From positions 124,001 through 188,000 of the forward strand of contig NZ_PTIR01000007.1 of NCBI RefSeq assembly GCF_002934455.1: DNA of 64,000 bases, in the 5' to 3' direction. The number at the start of each line of letters is the position of its first letter. Within the stretch, counting starts at the first letter, position 1. A model generated the notes under the pieces. The model had not been told where the DNA came from. It was given only the letters and a program-made list of their open reading frames with translations, and searched no databases. A program made the translations under genes and the position numbers. The stretch comes from Trinickia symbiotica (GTDB lineage: Bacteria > Pseudomonadota > Gammaproteobacteria > Burkholderiales > Burkholderiaceae). Below are positions 44,952 through 56,239 of the stretch, in pieces.

Positions 44952-47330
44952 ATGCCGCCCAGACACCTTCGAACGCATCCCTTCGGCTTCCGCATCTGCG
45001 ATCGCGCCCCGCGCATGAAACGGCTCGCCGCGGCATTGATTGCCGTGCCGGGTCTCATGCCGTCGATCTCGAATGCGCAGCTATCCGGCGCCGCAGCCGA
45101 GCCGCAGCAGATCGACGTGCCTTGGGGGCTGCGGCTCGCGCCGCAGATCGAGGAGCATCCGCTTGCCCCAGGCAGCGCTCCCTCGACGTTCGTGCTCGGC
45201 GACCAGGCGAGCGGCACGGCGGACCGCGACATGGCCGCGAAGGGTGCCGCCGAAGTGCGGCGCGGCGTGTCGGTCGTGAAAGGCGATGCGCTTCACTACG
45301 ATCAGGACACCGACATGGCCGATGCTTACGGGCATGTGCGGATTAGCACCAACGGTGCGGTGTTCTACGGGCCCGAGGCCCATATGCAGGTCGAATCGAG
45401 TCAGGGCTTCATGCCGGTGCCGAAGTATCACTTCACCACGCGCGGCGGCTCGGGAAGCGCAAAAGAGGTCAAGCTGCTCGATAGCGAGCGTTCCGTATTC
45501 ACCGATGCGACCTACACGGCGTGCCAGTGCGAAACGCGCCCGGCCTGGTACATTCGCGGCAGCAAGTTCGAATTCGACACGGGCCAGGACGAGGGCGTCG
45601 CGCGCAACGGCGTGCTGTTTTTCCAGGGCGTGCCGATCTTCGCGAGCCCGTGGCTTTCGTTTCCGCTCAGCAACGAGCGCAAGAGCGGCCTGTTGCCGCC
45701 GACCTTCTCATTCGGCTCGACGAATGGGTTCGATTTCTCGCAGCCGTACTATTTCAATATCGCGCCGAACCGCGATCTGACGGTGACGGGGCGCTATATC
45801 GAAAGGCGCGGCGTGCAGTTGCAGCAGCAGTTCCGCTATCTTTCGCCGAGTTACTCGGGCACGTTCTATACCGATTACCTGCCGAACGACGCCGCCGCCC
45901 ACCGAAACCGCTACGCGATCTTCTGGCAGCACAATCAGAATCTCGGCAACGGGTTCGGCTTTTACGTCAATTACAACAAGGTCTCGGATATCAACTATCC
46001 GTACCAGCTCGGCTCGGCGGGCAACCAGTACACGGTCGGCGCGCAGCTCGTCTATGCGCAGGAAGCCGGCTTCACCTACAACAGCGGCCCTTGGTCGGTG
46101 CTGTTGCGCGAGCAGCACTGGCTGTCGTTCGATCCCGGCGCGACGCCTTACGGGCGCGAGCCGCAATTGAACGTCAAGTACACGCGGTACAACGTCGGCG
46201 GCTTCGACTTCGGCGCGGAGGCCGACGCGACGCGTTTCACGATACCGGTCTCCAATTCCACGCAAGGCGATCGGTTTGCTTTCAATCCGTACGTGTCTTA
46301 CGGCATCTATGCGCCCGGCTACTTCATCGTGCCGAAAGTGCAGGCCCACGTTGCCGCGTACAACCTCACAAATATCGGCACGGACGTGCCGGCGGGCGAG
46401 CCCAAGAACTTCACCGAGGCTGTCCCGACGTACAGTTTCGACAGCGGCCTCATCTTCGAACGATCGGTGCGGCTTTTCGGCGGCGATTACATCCAGACGC
46501 TGGAGCCGAGGCTCTACTATGTCTATTCGCCGTACCGCAATCAGAATCGCGCGCCGCTCTTCGATACAGCTCCGATCGACTTCGGGCTTGCGGAGATGTT
46601 CATGCCCAATACGTTCGTCGGCAACGACCGCGTGGCCGACGCGAACCGCGTCACGACTGCGCTGACGACGCGTTTCATCGACGCCGCCACGGGCGACGAG
46701 CGCGCGCGCTTCGTCATCGCCCAGCAATACAACTTCGTCAACCAGCGCGTGCTGGTCAGCACGACCAACGTGCAACCCGGGACGAAAGGCTCGAACGTCA
46801 TCGCGGGCGGGTCGCTCAAGATCGGCGCCGGTTTTTCGACGCAGGCGGCCGTCCAATATAATGCCGAGCAGAGTCAGTTCGTCCAGGCCATCACCGGCTT
46901 CGGCTTCAGCCCCGCCGATCGCAAAGTGATCAACATGTCGTATCAATACACGCGGGCCGATCTGGCACTCAACAACAACGAGCCGATCAACCAGTTGCTG
47001 ATCTCGGGCGAATGGCCGATCACCCGGCGCATCTTCGCGGTCGGGCGGATCGAGTACGATTTGGCCGACAAGCGTGTTGTCGACGGACTGGTCGGCTTCC
47101 AGTACGATGCCGACTGCTGGGGCTTCGGCATCGGTCTGCAACGCTATGTGAACGGGATCACGGCCTCGGGCGTGCCGAGTTCCGGCACGCGCGTGCTCGC
47201 GCAACTGACGCTGAAGGGCCTTTCGCACGTGGACAACGGGCTCACGGCGGCGTTCAGGGCCGGCGTGGAAGGGTATCAGCCGCCCCCGCCGCCGGCGCCG
47301 CCGCTGTCACGGTTCTCCGATTACGAGTGA
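44952..47330 (+). CDS. lptD: LPS-assembly outer-membrane protein LptD
   Basis: The beta-barrel that, plugged by LptE, inserts lipopolysaccharide into the outer leaflet. It has 792 residues: a signal peptide (internal start [13 protein letters not shown] possible; cleavage near 'ISNA-Q'), an OstA/LptA-like periplasmic domain (about 75-215, '[20 protein letters not shown]'), then the barrel. Mature cysteines number only three: CxC in 'TACQCETRP' and one in 'DADCWGF'. The classical arrangement has two pairs. The C-terminus is a proline-rich tail. It leads the conserved set lptD-surA-pdxA-rsmA. Start 44952 resembles relatives (MPP...); 45015 is the alternative. Confidence 0.95.
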   Translation: MPPRHLRTHPFGFRICDRAPRMKRLAAALIAVPGLMPSISNAQLSGAAAEPQQIDVPWGLRLAPQIEEHPLAPGSAPSTFVLGDQASGTADRDMAAKGAAEVRRGVSVVKGDALHYDQDTDMADAYGHVRISTNGAVFYGPEAHMQVESSQGFMPVPKYHFTTRGGSGSAKEVKLLDSERSVFTDATYTACQCETRPAWYIRGSKFEFDTGQDEGVARNGVLFFQGVPIFASPWLSFPLSNERKSGLLPPTFSFGSTNGFDFSQPYYFNIAPNRDLTVTGRYIERRGVQLQQQFRYLSPSYSGTFYTDYLPNDAAAHRNRYAIFWQHNQNLGNGFGFYVNYNKVSDINYPYQLGSAGNQYTVGAQLVYAQEAGFTYNSGPWSVLLREQHWLSFDPGATPYGREPQLNVKYTRYNVGGFDFGAEADATRFTIPVSNSTQGDRFAFNPYVSYGIYAPGYFIVPKVQAHVAAYNLTNIGTDVPAGEPKNFTEAVPTYSFDSGLIFERSVRLFGGDYIQTLEPRLYYVYSPYRNQNRAPLFDTAPIDFGLAEMFMPNTFVGNDRVADANRVTTALTTRFIDAATGDERARFVIAQQYNFVNQRVLVSTTNVQPGTKGSNVIAGGSLKIGAGFSTQAAVQYNAEQSQFVQAITGFGFSPADRKVINMSYQYTRADLALNNNEPINQLLISGEWPITRRIFAVGRIEYDLADKRVVDGLVGFQYDADCWGFGIGLQRYVNGITASGVPSSGTRVLAQLTLKGLSHVDNGLTAAFRAGVEGYQPPPPPAPPLSRFSDYE

Positions 47331-47440
47331 GGACGAGGCGGCGGTCAGCATTTTCCGGCGCGCCGCGGGCGCGAGGAGCATTTTGCAAGACGACGGGGAA
47401 GGGCCTCGTTTTTCGACGGCCCGACAACAATGGAGTAGCT

Positions 47441-48859
47441 GTGGCAATCACGAATAAGCTTCGCATGGCAACGCTTGCGGCCCATATTGCCGCCGCTTGC
47501 GGCCTATTTGTCGTTTTTCTCGTCGTTCCGGCAACGCCGGCGGCGGCGCAGGCATTGCAAGGCGCGCCCGCGTCGACGGCCGGATCGTCACAGGCGGCGC
47601 AGCCCGTCGATTCCGTCGCGGCCGTCGTCAACGACGACGTCATCACCGAGCGCGAGCTGCAGCTGCGTGTCGATCTGGTCGCGCGTCGTCTGCAGCAGCA
47701 AAATGCGCCGGTGCCTCCCGCCGAGCAGTTGAAGCAGCAAGTGCTCGATCAAATGGTGCTCGAGCGGATCCAGCTGCAAAAGGCGAAGGAAGACGGCATC
47801 AACATCGACGATGCAGCCGTGCAGTCGACGTTGCAGCGCCTCGCCCAAGCCAACAACATGACGCTCGAAGTCTACCGCGCGCGGCTCGAAGCGGAAGGCG
47901 TGCCGTGGTCCGTCTTCACGCGCGACGCGCGCACCGAGCTCACGCTTTCGAAGCTGCGCGAGCGCGAGGTCGACAGCCGGATCAGCGTATCCGATGCGGA
48001 AGTCGTCAACTACATCGCGAGCCAACGCGGTCCCGGCTCGAAGGCGGAACAGGACTTGCGGATCGAGCATATCCTCGTGAAGGTGCCCGACGGCGCGACG
48101 CAAGACGTCCTCGCCGCGGCCCAGCAGAAGGCTCAGGCGATTCTCGATCGCGCCAAGAAGGACGGTGCGAACTTCGAGTCGCTCGCCAAGGATGAATCGC
48201 AGGCGGCCGACGCAAAAAAGGGCGGGGACCTCGGCTTTCAGCCGCCGTCGCAGTTGCCGAGTGAGTTCGTCGAAGCGTCTTCGCAGTTGCGCCCCGGCCA
48301 GGTCAGCCCCAATCTGATCCGCACGAGTGAAGGCTTCGAGATCATGCGTCTCGTCGATCGGCGCACGGGCGTCGGCGGCTCGACGAGCGAGGCGGCAAAG
48401 CTCATGCAGACGCATGTGCGCCATATCCTGCTGCGCGTGAGCCCGACCGGCCTCTCGGAGCAAGAGGCGCGCAGGAAGGAGCTCGAAATCCGCCAGCAGA
48501 TCGAACAGGGCGGCGATTTCGCCAAGTTCGCGCAATCGTACTCGCAGGACGGCTCCGCCTCGCAAGGCGGTGACCTCGGCTGGATCAGCCCCGGCGAGAC
48601 GGTGCCCGAGTTCGAGCGGGCCATGAACAACCTGAAGGACGGCGAGGTCAGCGAGCCCGTGCGCAGCGAGTACGGCTATCACTTGATCCAGGTGCTCGGC
48701 CGGCGCGAAGCGCCTGGCTCGATCCAGCAGCAGATGGATATGGCGCGGCAGGCGATCGGCCAGCGCAAGGCCGAGCAGGCGTACGCCGATTGGCTGCGGC
48801 AGCTGCGCGATTCGGCCTACGTCGAGTACAAGCTCGGCAGCTCGCTCGCGCAGCAGTAA
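47441..48859 (+). CDS. surA: Periplasmic chaperone/peptidyl-prolyl isomerase SurA
   Basis: The main chaperone for outer-membrane proteins including LptD, 472 residues. It has a signal peptide (hydrophobic '[20 protein letters not shown]'), an N-terminal SurA chaperone domain ('[19 protein letters not shown]'), and two parvulin domains ('[11 protein letters not shown]' and '[12 protein letters not shown]' with '[16 protein letters not shown]'). I chose GTG 47441 (MAITNKLRM) because GGAG lies six bases before it; ATG 47465 would leave a shorter, still functional signal. Gap to lptD is 110 bases. Confidence 0.95.
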   Translation: MAITNKLRMATLAAHIAAACGLFVVFLVVPATPAAAQALQGAPASTAGSSQAAQPVDSVAAVVNDDVITERELQLRVDLVARRLQQQNAPVPPAEQLKQQVLDQMVLERIQLQKAKEDGINIDDAAVQSTLQRLAQANNMTLEVYRARLEAEGVPWSVFTRDARTELTLSKLREREVDSRISVSDAEVVNYIASQRGPGSKAEQDLRIEHILVKVPDGATQDVLAAAQQKAQAILDRAKKDGANFESLAKDESQAADAKKGGDLGFQPPSQLPSEFVEASSQLRPGQVSPNLIRTSEGFEIMRLVDRRTGVGGSTSEAAKLMQTHVRHILLRVSPTGLSEQEARRKELEIRQQIEQGGDFAKFAQSYSQDGSASQGGDLGWISPGETVPEFERAMNNLKDGEVSEPVRSEYGYHLIQVLGRREAPGSIQQQMDMARQAIGQRKAEQAYADWLRQLRDSAYVEYKLGSSLAQQ

Positions 48860-48943
48860 GGCCACGAGAGAAGCGGCGCCGTGCGGGAGCGAGGCGCCGG
48901 CCGCTGCGATTGAGGCGTGCAGCGGCGCAATGAGCGACGAGAG

Positions 48944-50002
48944 ATGACGAACGCGACGACGAACGAAAAGCGTTCCCCCCTGCGGATCGCGATTACGACG
49001 GGCGAGCCGGCTGGCGTCGGCCCGGAGCTGACGGCGATGGCCCTCGCGGGCGCCGCGGCTCATTGGCCCGATGCCCACTTCACCGTATTCGGCGACGAGG
49101 CTTTGCTCGAGGCGCGCTCGCGCGCCGTCGGCGTCGACTGGACTGCGCTCGTCGGTGGCTCCGCTGCGACCGGCATGGCCGCAACCAGCGGGCGCCCGCC
49201 GAGCGACGTCCGCGTGCACGTCGAGCATCGTCCGCTTGCTACCGCCGCTCAGGCCGGCCGGCTCGATGCGGCCAACGGTCGTTACGTGCTCGGCCTGCTC
49301 GACGGCGCCATCGACGGCGCGCTCGCCGGCACCTTCGATGCGATCGTGACGGCTCCGCTCCAAAAGAGCACGATCAACGACGCGGGCGTGCCTTTCACGG
49401 GCCACACCGAGTATCTTGCCCAGCGCACGGGAACCGCGCGCGTCGTGATGATGCTCGCGGGCACGGGCGCGCGCCCGCTGCGCGTCGCGCTCGCAACGAC
49501 GCATCTGCCGCTGAAAGATGTGCCGGCGGCGCTGAAGGTCGATGGGCTCGTCGAAACGCTCGCGATTATCGATCACGATTTGCGGCGCGATTTCGGGCTG
49601 CCCGTGCCGAGAATTCTCGTCACGGGCCTGAATCCGCACGCGGGCGAAAACGGCTATCTCGGGCGCGAGGAGATCGATGTGATCTCGCCGGCGCTGACGC
49701 TCGCGGAGCAGCGCGGGATCGACGCGCGCGGCCCGTATCCCGCCGATACGCTGTTTCAACCGCGCTACCTCGAGCAAGCCGATTGCGTGCTCGCGATGTT
49801 CCATGATCAGGGGCTGCCGGTGCTGAAGTACGCGACGTTTGGGGAAGGCGTGAACGTGACGCTTGGGCTGCCAATCATCCGCACGTCGGTCGATCACGGC
49901 ACGGCGCTCGATCTGGCCGGCACCGGGCAGGCCGATGCGGGCAGCCTCATCGCCGCGATCGACACGGCGGTGGCGATGGCGCGGAACCGGCGCGGCGCTT
50001 GA
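48944..50002 (+). CDS. pdxA: 4-Hydroxythreonine-4-phosphate dehydrogenase
   Basis: NAD-dependent, metal-dependent dehydrogenase of pyridoxal-phosphate synthesis, 352 residues. '[15 protein letters not shown]' is the family N-terminus; '[13 protein letters not shown]', '[14 protein letters not shown]' and '[15 protein letters not shown]' provide the three metal-binding histidines and substrate contacts. ATG 48944 is chosen since ACGAGAG precedes it and the family motif begins about 15 residues later. It is part of the lptD-surA-pdxA-rsmA block. Confidence 0.95.
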   Translation: MTNATTNEKRSPLRIAITTGEPAGVGPELTAMALAGAAAHWPDAHFTVFGDEALLEARSRAVGVDWTALVGGSAATGMAATSGRPPSDVRVHVEHRPLATAAQAGRLDAANGRYVLGLLDGAIDGALAGTFDAIVTAPLQKSTINDAGVPFTGHTEYLAQRTGTARVVMMLAGTGARPLRVALATTHLPLKDVPAALKVDGLVETLAIIDHDLRRDFGLPVPRILVTGLNPHAGENGYLGREEIDVISPALTLAEQRGIDARGPYPADTLFQPRYLEQADCVLAMFHDQGLPVLKYATFGEGVNVTLGLPIIRTSVDHGTALDLAGTGQADAGSLIAAIDTAVAMARNRRGA

Positions 50003-50082
50003 GCGAGCGCTCGAGCCGATTCGCCGCGCCGCTCGATTATCCATCACTTCAATTCCATCTTTTCCGCGCTTTCCACGACCCG

Positions 50083-50928
50083 ATGTCCACGAGCAGACAG
50101 CATCAAAGCCGCCAGCATGAAGGCCACCTGGCGCGCAAACGGTTCGGGCAGAACTTTCTCGTCGACATGGGCATCATCGATTCGATCGTCGACGTGATCC
50201 GTCCCGAGCGAGGCCAGCGCATGGTCGAGATCGGCCCTGGGCTCGGCGCGCTGACGGAGCCGCTCATCGAGCGGATCGCGACGCCCGACTCGCCGCTGCA
50301 TGCGGTCGAGCTCGATCGAGACCTCATCGCGCGGTTGGAGAAGAAATTCGGGGAACGGCTCGCGCTGCACGCCGGCGATGCGCTCGCGTTCGATTTCAGC
50401 TCGCTCGTCGAGACGCGCGACAGGCCGACGCTGCGCATCGTCGGCAATCTGCCGTACAACATTTCCAGCCCGCTGCTCTTTCACCTGATGTCGTTCGCGC
50501 CGATCGTCGTCGACCAGCATTTCATGTTGCAGAACGAGGTAGTCGAGCGGATGGTCGCCGAGCCGGGCTCGAAGGCGTTCGGGCGCCTGTCGGTCATGCT
50601 GCAATACCGCTACGTGATGGACAAGCTGCTCGACGTGCCGCCGGAATCGTTCCAGCCGCCGCCGAAAGTCGATTCGGCGATCGTGCGGATGATCCCGTTT
50701 GCTCCGGACGAGCTCGCGCCCGTCGACGAGCGGGCGTTCGCCGATCTCGTCCTGGCCGCGTTTTCGCAGCGGCGCAAGATGCTGCGCAATACGTTGTCCG
50801 CCTACCGGGAGCAGGTCGATTTCGATGCGCTCGGATTCGATCTCTCCCGTCGAGCCGAAGAAGTGTCCGTCGACGAATACGTACGTGTGGCGCAGGCGCT
50901 TGCGCCGGGGCGAGTGCCTTCGGAGTGA
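50083..50928 (+). CDS. rsmA: 16S rRNA A1518/A1519 dimethyltransferase
   Basis: SAM-dependent KsgA/RsmA methylase of 281 residues modifying two adjacent adenines near the 3' end of 16S rRNA late in 30S assembly. '[11 protein letters not shown]', '[13 protein letters not shown]', 'AVELDRDLI' and the adenine-methylase motif '[10 protein letters not shown]' are all intact. The start MSTSRQHQ is chosen because the preceding frame overlaps pdxA without a ribosome-binding sequence. The gap to pdxA is 80 bases. Confidence 0.95.
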   Translation: MSTSRQHQSRQHEGHLARKRFGQNFLVDMGIIDSIVDVIRPERGQRMVEIGPGLGALTEPLIERIATPDSPLHAVELDRDLIARLEKKFGERLALHAGDALAFDFSSLVETRDRPTLRIVGNLPYNISSPLLFHLMSFAPIVVDQHFMLQNEVVERMVAEPGSKAFGRLSVMLQYRYVMDKLLDVPPESFQPPPKVDSAIVRMIPFAPDELAPVDERAFADLVLAAFSQRRKMLRNTLSAYREQVDFDALGFDLSRRAEEVSVDEYVRVAQALAPGRVPSE

Positions 50929-51047
50929 GCGAGCCGTGCGGCGGCCGTTTCGGCGCTCGAGTCGCGCCGGGCTCGCAGCGGCGTTTCGGCTTTCTTGATA
51001 GATTCAAGGTTTGTCGCGTTCCGTTTTTCGACCGAAGGGAGGACAGC

Positions 51048-51434
51048 ATGCGCCTGCTTCATACGATGCTGCGAGTCGGCGATCTCGATCGCTCGATCGC
51101 GTTTTATACGAACCTGCTCGGCATGAAGGTGTTGCGCCGGCAGGACTATCCGGAGGGCCGCTTCACGCTCGCATTCGTGGGCTATACGGACGAAAGCGAC
51201 GGCACCGTCATCGAGCTCACGCACAACTGGGACACGCCATCGTACGACCTCGGCACGGGATTCGGTCATCTGGCCGTCGAGGTCGACGACGCGTACGCGG
51301 CCTGCGAACAGATCAAGGCGCAAGGCGGCACTGTCGTGCGCGAGGCGGGCCCGATGAAGCACGGCACGACGGTGATCGCATTCGTCACCGATCCGGATGG
51401 CTACAAAATCGAGTTCATTCAGAGGAAGCGTTGA
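51048..51434 (+). CDS. gloA: Lactoylglutathione lyase (glyoxalase I)
   Basis: Converts the hemithioacetal of methylglyoxal and glutathione to S-lactoylglutathione. It is 128 residues long, with metal ligands in the expected places: His in '[14 protein letters not shown]', Glu in 'VIELTHNWD', His in 'GFGHLAVEV' and Glu in 'GYKIEFIQ'. The short E. coli-like length suggests the nickel-type enzyme. GGGAGG stands seven bases before the ATG. Confidence 0.95.
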   Translation: MRLLHTMLRVGDLDRSIAFYTNLLGMKVLRRQDYPEGRFTLAFVGYTDESDGTVIELTHNWDTPSYDLGTGFGHLAVEVDDAYAACEQIKAQGGTVVREAGPMKHGTTVIAFVTDPDGYKIEFIQRKR

Positions 51435-51562
51435 CCTAACCGCGCCGCGCGCGCCATTGCCCGCGTGGCTTTGCCCTCGATGGAACTGTCCGATCGGCCT
51501 TGCGCCACCGCCCTCGCGCTCGAGCGCGACCCGCCAAAAGCCTCAACGCCGCACCAATCCGG

Positions 51563-51568
51563 TAAAAT
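51563..51568 (+). promoter_or_regulatory. Candidate -10 box before glyQ
   Basis: TAAAAT lies 140 bases upstream of glyQ, in the 273-base gap after gloA. No good -35 is visible. Otherwise I see nothing assignable in this gap. Confidence 0.35.
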
Positions 51569-51707
51569 TCATCGTTTCGCAGCGCGGGTCGCATGAATGA
51601 TCGCGTCCCGCGCCCGGCCGTGCATTCGGAAATCCAGTCCGGCCGGCCTTTCGACACGTCGGCGCAACTCGGCGGCCTCATGCGCCGCCCGCCGCAAAAG
51701 GCACGAC

Positions 51708-52715
51708 ATGCTCACGTTCCAGCAAATCATCCTGACGCTGCAGTCCTATTGGGATCAACAGGGCTGCGCGCTGCTTCAGCCGATCGACATGGAAGTCGGC
51801 GCCGGCACGTCGCACGTGCACACGTTCCTGCGCGCCGTCGGCCCCGAGCCCTGGCGTGCCGCCTATGTGCAGCCGTCGCGCCGCCCGAAGGACGGGCGCT
51901 ACGGCGACAACCCGAACCGCCTGCAGCACTACTACCAGTACCAGGTCGTGCTGAAGCCCGCGCCCGAAAACATTCTCGATCTCTATCTAGGGTCGCTCGA
52001 GGCGCTTGGCTTCGACTTGAAGCAAAACGACGTGCGCTTCGTCGAAGACGACTGGGAGAACCCGACGCTCGGGGCCTGGGGGCTCGGCTGGGAAGTCTGG
52101 CTGAACGGCATGGAAGTGACGCAGTTCACTTATTTCCAGCAGGTCGGCGGCCTCGATTGCAAGCCGGTGCTCGGCGAAATCACCTACGGCCTCGAGCGCC
52201 TCGCAATGTATCTGCAAAAGGTCGAGAACGTCTACGACCTCGTGTGGACCGAATGGGAAGAGGCGGGCCCGAACGGTCCGGAGTTGCGGCGCCTCAGCTA
52301 TGGCGACGTTTATCACCAGAATGAAGTCGAGCAATCGACCTACAACTTCGAGTTCGCGAACGTCGATCTTCTTTTCACGCTTTTCAACAGCTACGAGTCC
52401 GAGTCGAAGCGGATGATCGAAGCGCAGCTCGCGCTGCCGGCCTACGAGCTGGTGCTGAAAGCTGCGCACACGTTCAACCTGCTGGATGCGCGCGGCGCGA
52501 TTTCGGTCACGGAGCGCGCGGCTTATATCGGCCGGATCCGAGCACTTTCGCGGCTGGTTGCGCAGGCCTACTACGATTCGCGCGAGAAGCTCGGCTTCCC
52601 GATGCTCGGCAACCCGGTGCATGGCGTGAGAGGCCTCACGACCGATGAGCAGGACGCCGCGATGCCGGCCTGGACGCCGCCGCTCAGAGCGGAGCGAACG
52701 GTCGACGAGAAGTGA
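51708..52715 (+). CDS. glyQ: Glycyl-tRNA synthetase alpha subunit
   Basis: Catalytic subunit of the bacterial alpha2-beta2 glycyl-tRNA synthetase, 335 residues. '[20 protein letters not shown]', '[20 protein letters not shown]' and '[13 protein letters not shown]' are highly conserved family segments including class II motif 2. The start at MLTFQQ agrees with relatives; an open frame reaches back to 51597 without signals. glyS follows after 25 bases. The C-terminus has a short extra tail ('[15 protein letters not shown]'). Confidence 0.97.
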   Translation: MLTFQQIILTLQSYWDQQGCALLQPIDMEVGAGTSHVHTFLRAVGPEPWRAAYVQPSRRPKDGRYGDNPNRLQHYYQYQVVLKPAPENILDLYLGSLEALGFDLKQNDVRFVEDDWENPTLGAWGLGWEVWLNGMEVTQFTYFQQVGGLDCKPVLGEITYGLERLAMYLQKVENVYDLVWTEWEEAGPNGPELRRLSYGDVYHQNEVEQSTYNFEFANVDLLFTLFNSYESESKRMIEAQLALPAYELVLKAAHTFNLLDARGAISVTERAAYIGRIRALSRLVAQAYYDSREKLGFPMLGNPVHGVRGLTTDEQDAAMPAWTPPLRAERTVDEK

Positions 52716-52740
52716 CGAGACCCGACAAAGATCCGACAAC

Positions 52741-54882
52741 ATGAATCAAGACTCCACCGCCTCCCTGCTCGTCGAACTGCTGACGGAGGAGCTGCCGCCG
52801 AAAGCACTGGCGCGGCTCTCCGATGCCTTCGCGCAAGGGCTCGTCGAGCGGCTCGCGGCGCGCGATCTGATAGACGGCGAGCCGTCTTTCGAGCGCTTCG
52901 CGACACCGCGCCGCCTCGCCGTGCTCGTCAAACGCGTGCGCGCCGTCGCGCCCGAGAAGCATGTGCGCGAAAAAGTGCTGCCCGTTTCGGTCGCGCTGGA
53001 CGCGAACGGCCAGCCCACCGCGCCGCTCGCGAAAAAGCTCGCCGCGCTCGGCTTTCCCGACACTCGGCTCGACGAGCTCGAACGGGCGTCCGACGGCAAG
53101 GCGGAAGCGTTTTTCCTCCGCTACTCGGCGCCCGGCGCGACGCTTGCGGACGGCCTGCAGGCTGCGCTCGACGAAGCGCTCGGGAAGCTGCCGATCCCGA
53201 AGGTGATGACCTACCAGCGTCCCGACGGCACGAGCGTTCAATTCGTGCGCCCGGTCCAGCGGCTCACCGTCCTGCATGGCCAGGCGGTCGTCCCGGTCAC
53301 GGCTTTCGGCATCGATGCCGGCGACGCGACGCTCGGCCACCGCTTTATGTCCGAAGGCCTCGTGGCGATTCTCCATGCCGATGAATACGCATCGACGTTG
53401 CGCACGAAGGGGCGCGTCGTCGCGAGCTTCACCGAGCGCCGCGAGACGATCGCCACGCAACTGCTCGCGCACGCGCAGGCCGACAAGGTGCTGATGCCGG
53501 ATGCCTTGCTCGATGAAGTGACGGCGCTCGTCGAGTGGCCGGCGGTCTACGAGTGCCGCTTCGAGGACGAGTTTCTGCAGGTCCCGCAGGAATGCCTGAT
53601 CCTCACCATGCAGACCAACCAGAAGTACTTCGCGGTGACCGACGCGGCCGGCAAGCTGCGCTCGAGGTTTCTGATCGTCTCGAATATCGAGACCAAAACG
53701 CCCGGCGAGATCGTCGAAGGTAACGAGCGCGTGGTGCGCCCCCGATTGGCCGACGCCAAGTTCTTTTTCGAGCAGGACAAGAAAAAGCCGCTGGCCGAGC
53801 GCGTGCCCCTCCTCGCCAATGTGGTGTACCACAACAAGCTCGGGTCCCAACTGAAGCGCGTCGAGCGACTCGTCGCGCTGACGGGGACGATCGCTCCGTT
53901 CATTCATTCCGATGTCGAACTCGCGCGGCGCGCTGCTTATCTGGCGAAGGCGGACCTGCTGACCGACATGGTCGGCGAATTCCCCGAGTTGCAGGGCACG
54001 ATGGGCACTTACTACGCGCGGCACGACGGCGAAGCCGAGGATGTGGCGCTCGCCTGCAGCGAGCACTATCAGCCGCGCTTTTCGGGGGACGCGCTGCCCT
54101 CGACGGGCGTGGGCACCGCGGTCGCGCTTGCCGACAAGCTCGAGACGCTCGTCGGCATCTGGGGGATCGGCCTCGTGCCGACCGGCGAAAAGGATCCGTT
54201 CGCGCTGCGCCGCCATGCGCTCGGCGTGCTGCGCCTATTGATCGAGAAGCAGCTGCCGATCGATCTCGTCGATCTGCTGCACGCGGCCTATGCCTGCTTT
54301 GCGAGCGAGCCGTATGTTGCGGAAGCGACTCAGGCGCTCTATGCCTTCTTCATGGACCGCTTGCGCGGCTTGCTGCGCGAGCGCGGCTATACGGCGGGCG
54401 AGGTCGAGGCCGTGCTGAGCCTCGAGCCGAGGCGGCTCGACGATATCGTCGAGCGACTCGACGCGGTGCGCGAGTTCGCGGCGTTGCCTGAAGCCGAGGC
54501 GCTGGCCGCGGCCAATAAGCGGATCGCCAATATCCTCAAGAAGTCGGATGCCGAGGCAAAGCCCGCGCCGGCGACCGTGTCCCCGTTGGTTGCCGACATC
54601 CGGCCTGGCGTGGAGCCGAAGCTGCTCATCGAAGCCGCTGAAAAGGCGCTCAACGACGAGCTCGGCAAGGTCGCGCCGGCGGTCCAGTTACAGCTCGCGC
54701 AGCGCGACTACACGCGCGCATTGTCGGCGCTCGCGACGCTGCGCGACCCCGTCGATACCTTCTTCAACGACGTCATGGTCAATGCCGACGACGAGGCGCT
54801 GCGCAAGAACCGGCTCGCGCTGCTCGCCGCGCTGCACGCGCAAATGAATTGCGTCGCCGATATTTCGAAGCTTGCGGCTTAG
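52741..54882 (+). CDS. glyS: Glycyl-tRNA synthetase beta subunit
   Basis: Large tRNA-binding subunit of glycyl-tRNA synthetase, 713 residues. '[15 protein letters not shown]' is the classic N-terminus; '[20 protein letters not shown]', '[17 protein letters not shown]' and the C-terminal anticodon-binding region '[20 protein letters not shown]' are diagnostic. It is in one operon with glyQ upstream and gmhB three bases downstream. Confidence 0.97.
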   Translation: MNQDSTASLLVELLTEELPPKALARLSDAFAQGLVERLAARDLIDGEPSFERFATPRRLAVLVKRVRAVAPEKHVREKVLPVSVALDANGQPTAPLAKKLAALGFPDTRLDELERASDGKAEAFFLRYSAPGATLADGLQAALDEALGKLPIPKVMTYQRPDGTSVQFVRPVQRLTVLHGQAVVPVTAFGIDAGDATLGHRFMSEGLVAILHADEYASTLRTKGRVVASFTERRETIATQLLAHAQADKVLMPDALLDEVTALVEWPAVYECRFEDEFLQVPQECLILTMQTNQKYFAVTDAAGKLRSRFLIVSNIETKTPGEIVEGNERVVRPRLADAKFFFEQDKKKPLAERVPLLANVVYHNKLGSQLKRVERLVALTGTIAPFIHSDVELARRAAYLAKADLLTDMVGEFPELQGTMGTYYARHDGEAEDVALACSEHYQPRFSGDALPSTGVGTAVALADKLETLVGIWGIGLVPTGEKDPFALRRHALGVLRLLIEKQLPIDLVDLLHAAYACFASEPYVAEATQALYAFFMDRLRGLLRERGYTAGEVEAVLSLEPRRLDDIVERLDAVREFAALPEAEALAAANKRIANILKKSDAEAKPAPATVSPLVADIRPGVEPKLLIEAAEKALNDELGKVAPAVQLQLAQRDYTRALSALATLRDPVDTFFNDVMVNADDEALRKNRLALLAALHAQMNCVADISKLAA

Positions 54883-54885
54883 CCC

Positions 54886-55437
54886 ATGACCAAGAAACTC
54901 GTCATCCTCGATCGCGACGGAGTCATCAACGTCGATTCGGATGCGTTCATCAAGTCGCCGGACGAATGGGTCGCGATTCCGGGTAGTCTCGAGGCCATCG
55001 CGCGGCTCAATCAGGCCGGCTATCGCGTCGTCGTCGCCTCGAATCAGTCGGGCATCGGGCGCGGGCTCTTCGACATGGCCGCGCTCAACGCGATGCACGC
55101 GAAGATGCAACGCGCGGCAGCGGCCGTCGGCGGGCGCATCGATGCCGTGTTTTTCTGCCCGCACACGGCGGACGACCAATGCGAGTGTAGAAAGCCGAAG
55201 CCGGGCCTCCTCAAGATGATCGTCGAGCGCTTCGAGATCGAGCCGGCCGTGACGCCCGTTGTCGGCGATTCGCTGCGCGACTTGCAGGCGGGCGCCGCGC
55301 TCGGCTTTCCAACGCATCTCGTGCTGACGGGCAAAGGCGGCGAAACGCTGGTCGCGGGCGGCTTGCCCGAAGGCACGCGCGTGCACGAAAATCTGAAGGC
55401 GTTCGCGCTCACTTACCTCGCCGATCAGGACGAGTGA
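54886..55437 (+). CDS. gmhB: D-glycero-D-manno-heptose 1,7-bisphosphate 7-phosphatase
   Basis: HAD-superfamily phosphatase of 183 residues that makes heptose-1-phosphate for the LPS inner core. 'ILDRDGVINVDSD' has the catalytic aspartates; 'CPHTADDQCECRKPKPGLL' is the zinc loop typical of GmhB; 'VGDSLRDLQAGAALG' binds magnesium. It starts three bases after glyS and is followed by the acyltransferase after 22 bases. Confidence 0.93.
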   Translation: MTKKLVILDRDGVINVDSDAFIKSPDEWVAIPGSLEAIARLNQAGYRVVVASNQSGIGRGLFDMAALNAMHAKMQRAAAAVGGRIDAVFFCPHTADDQCECRKPKPGLLKMIVERFEIEPAVTPVVGDSLRDLQAGAALGFPTHLVLTGKGGETLVAGGLPEGTRVHENLKAFALTYLADQDE

Positions 55438-55459
55438 CGCCAATCGATCGACGACACCG

Positions 55460-56239
55460 ATGCGCTTCCTTCGCTCCCTTCTGCTTTTCCTCTACCTCGT
55501 CGCCTATACGATTCCGTACGCGATCGCCTGTTTCATCGCCTTTCCGTTCCTGCGTGCCGACAAGCGGTACTGGATGGCCGTCGGCTGGTGCCGCTCGACC
55601 CTCGCGGTGCTGCGGCACCTGAATGGGATCCGCCATCGTGTCGAGGGGCTCGAAAATTTGCCCGACGGCCCCGCCGTGCTGCTCTCGAAGCATCAATCGG
55701 CCTGGGAAACGCTCGCGCTGCCGGCAACGATGCCGCACCCGCTTTGCTTCGTCTTCAAGCGTGAGCTGCTCTACGTGCCGTTCTTCGGCTGGGCGCTCGG
55801 CATGCTGAAGATGATCCATATCAATCGCAAGGAAGGAAAGTACGCCTTTGCTTCGGTCGTCAAGCAGGGGCGCCGGCGCCTCGACGAAGGCGCCTGGGTC
55901 ATCATGTTTCCCGAAGGCACGCGCACGCCCGTCGGCAAGCAGGGCAAGTACAAGACCGGCGGTGCGCGCTTCGCGCTCGATACCGGAGCGCTCGTCGTCC
56001 CGATCGCGCACAATGCAGGACATGTCTGGCCGCGCAACTCGTTCATCAAGTACCCGGGCGTCGTCACCGTTTCGATCGGCAAGCCGATCGATCCGAAAGG
56101 ATTGACCCCCGACGAGCTCAATACGCGCGTCGAGACATGGATCGAAGCCGAGATGCGCCGCATCGACCCAGGCGCCTATTCGAACAGGGAAGCCGATGCC
56201 GAAGCCCGTAACGCCCCGTTCAGCCAAAGCACTCGATAG
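55460..56239 (+). CDS. PlsC-type lysophospholipid acyltransferase
   Basis: A 259-residue membrane-bound acyltransferase, probably 1-acyl-sn-glycerol-3-phosphate acyltransferase or a related lysophospholipid enzyme. An N-terminal hydrophobic helix ('LLLFLYLVAYTIPYAIACFI') precedes the active site 'KHQSAWETLALPA', in which the usual HX4D appears as HX4E, as often seen in this beta-proteobacterial group. 'FPEGTRTPVGKQGKYK' binds phosphate. It overlaps the following metalloprotein gene by 44 bases. Whether it is the main PlsC of the cell cannot be decided here. Confidence 0.88.
   Translation: MRFLRSLLLFLYLVAYTIPYAIACFIAFPFLRADKRYWMAVGWCRSTLAVLRHLNGIRHRVEGLENLPDGPAVLLSKHQSAWETLALPATMPHPLCFVFKRELLYVPFFGWALGMLKMIHINRKEGKYAFASVVKQGRRRLDEGAWVIMFPEGTRTPVGKQGKYKTGGARFALDTGALVVPIAHNAGHVWPRNSFIKYPGVVTVSIGKPIDPKGLTPDELNTRVETWIEAEMRRIDPGAYSNREADAEARNAPFSQSTR

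Noticed and set aside
47588-50047. Long minus-strand open frame opposite surA and pdxA
   Set aside because: Antisense shadow of two conserved genes with intact motifs.
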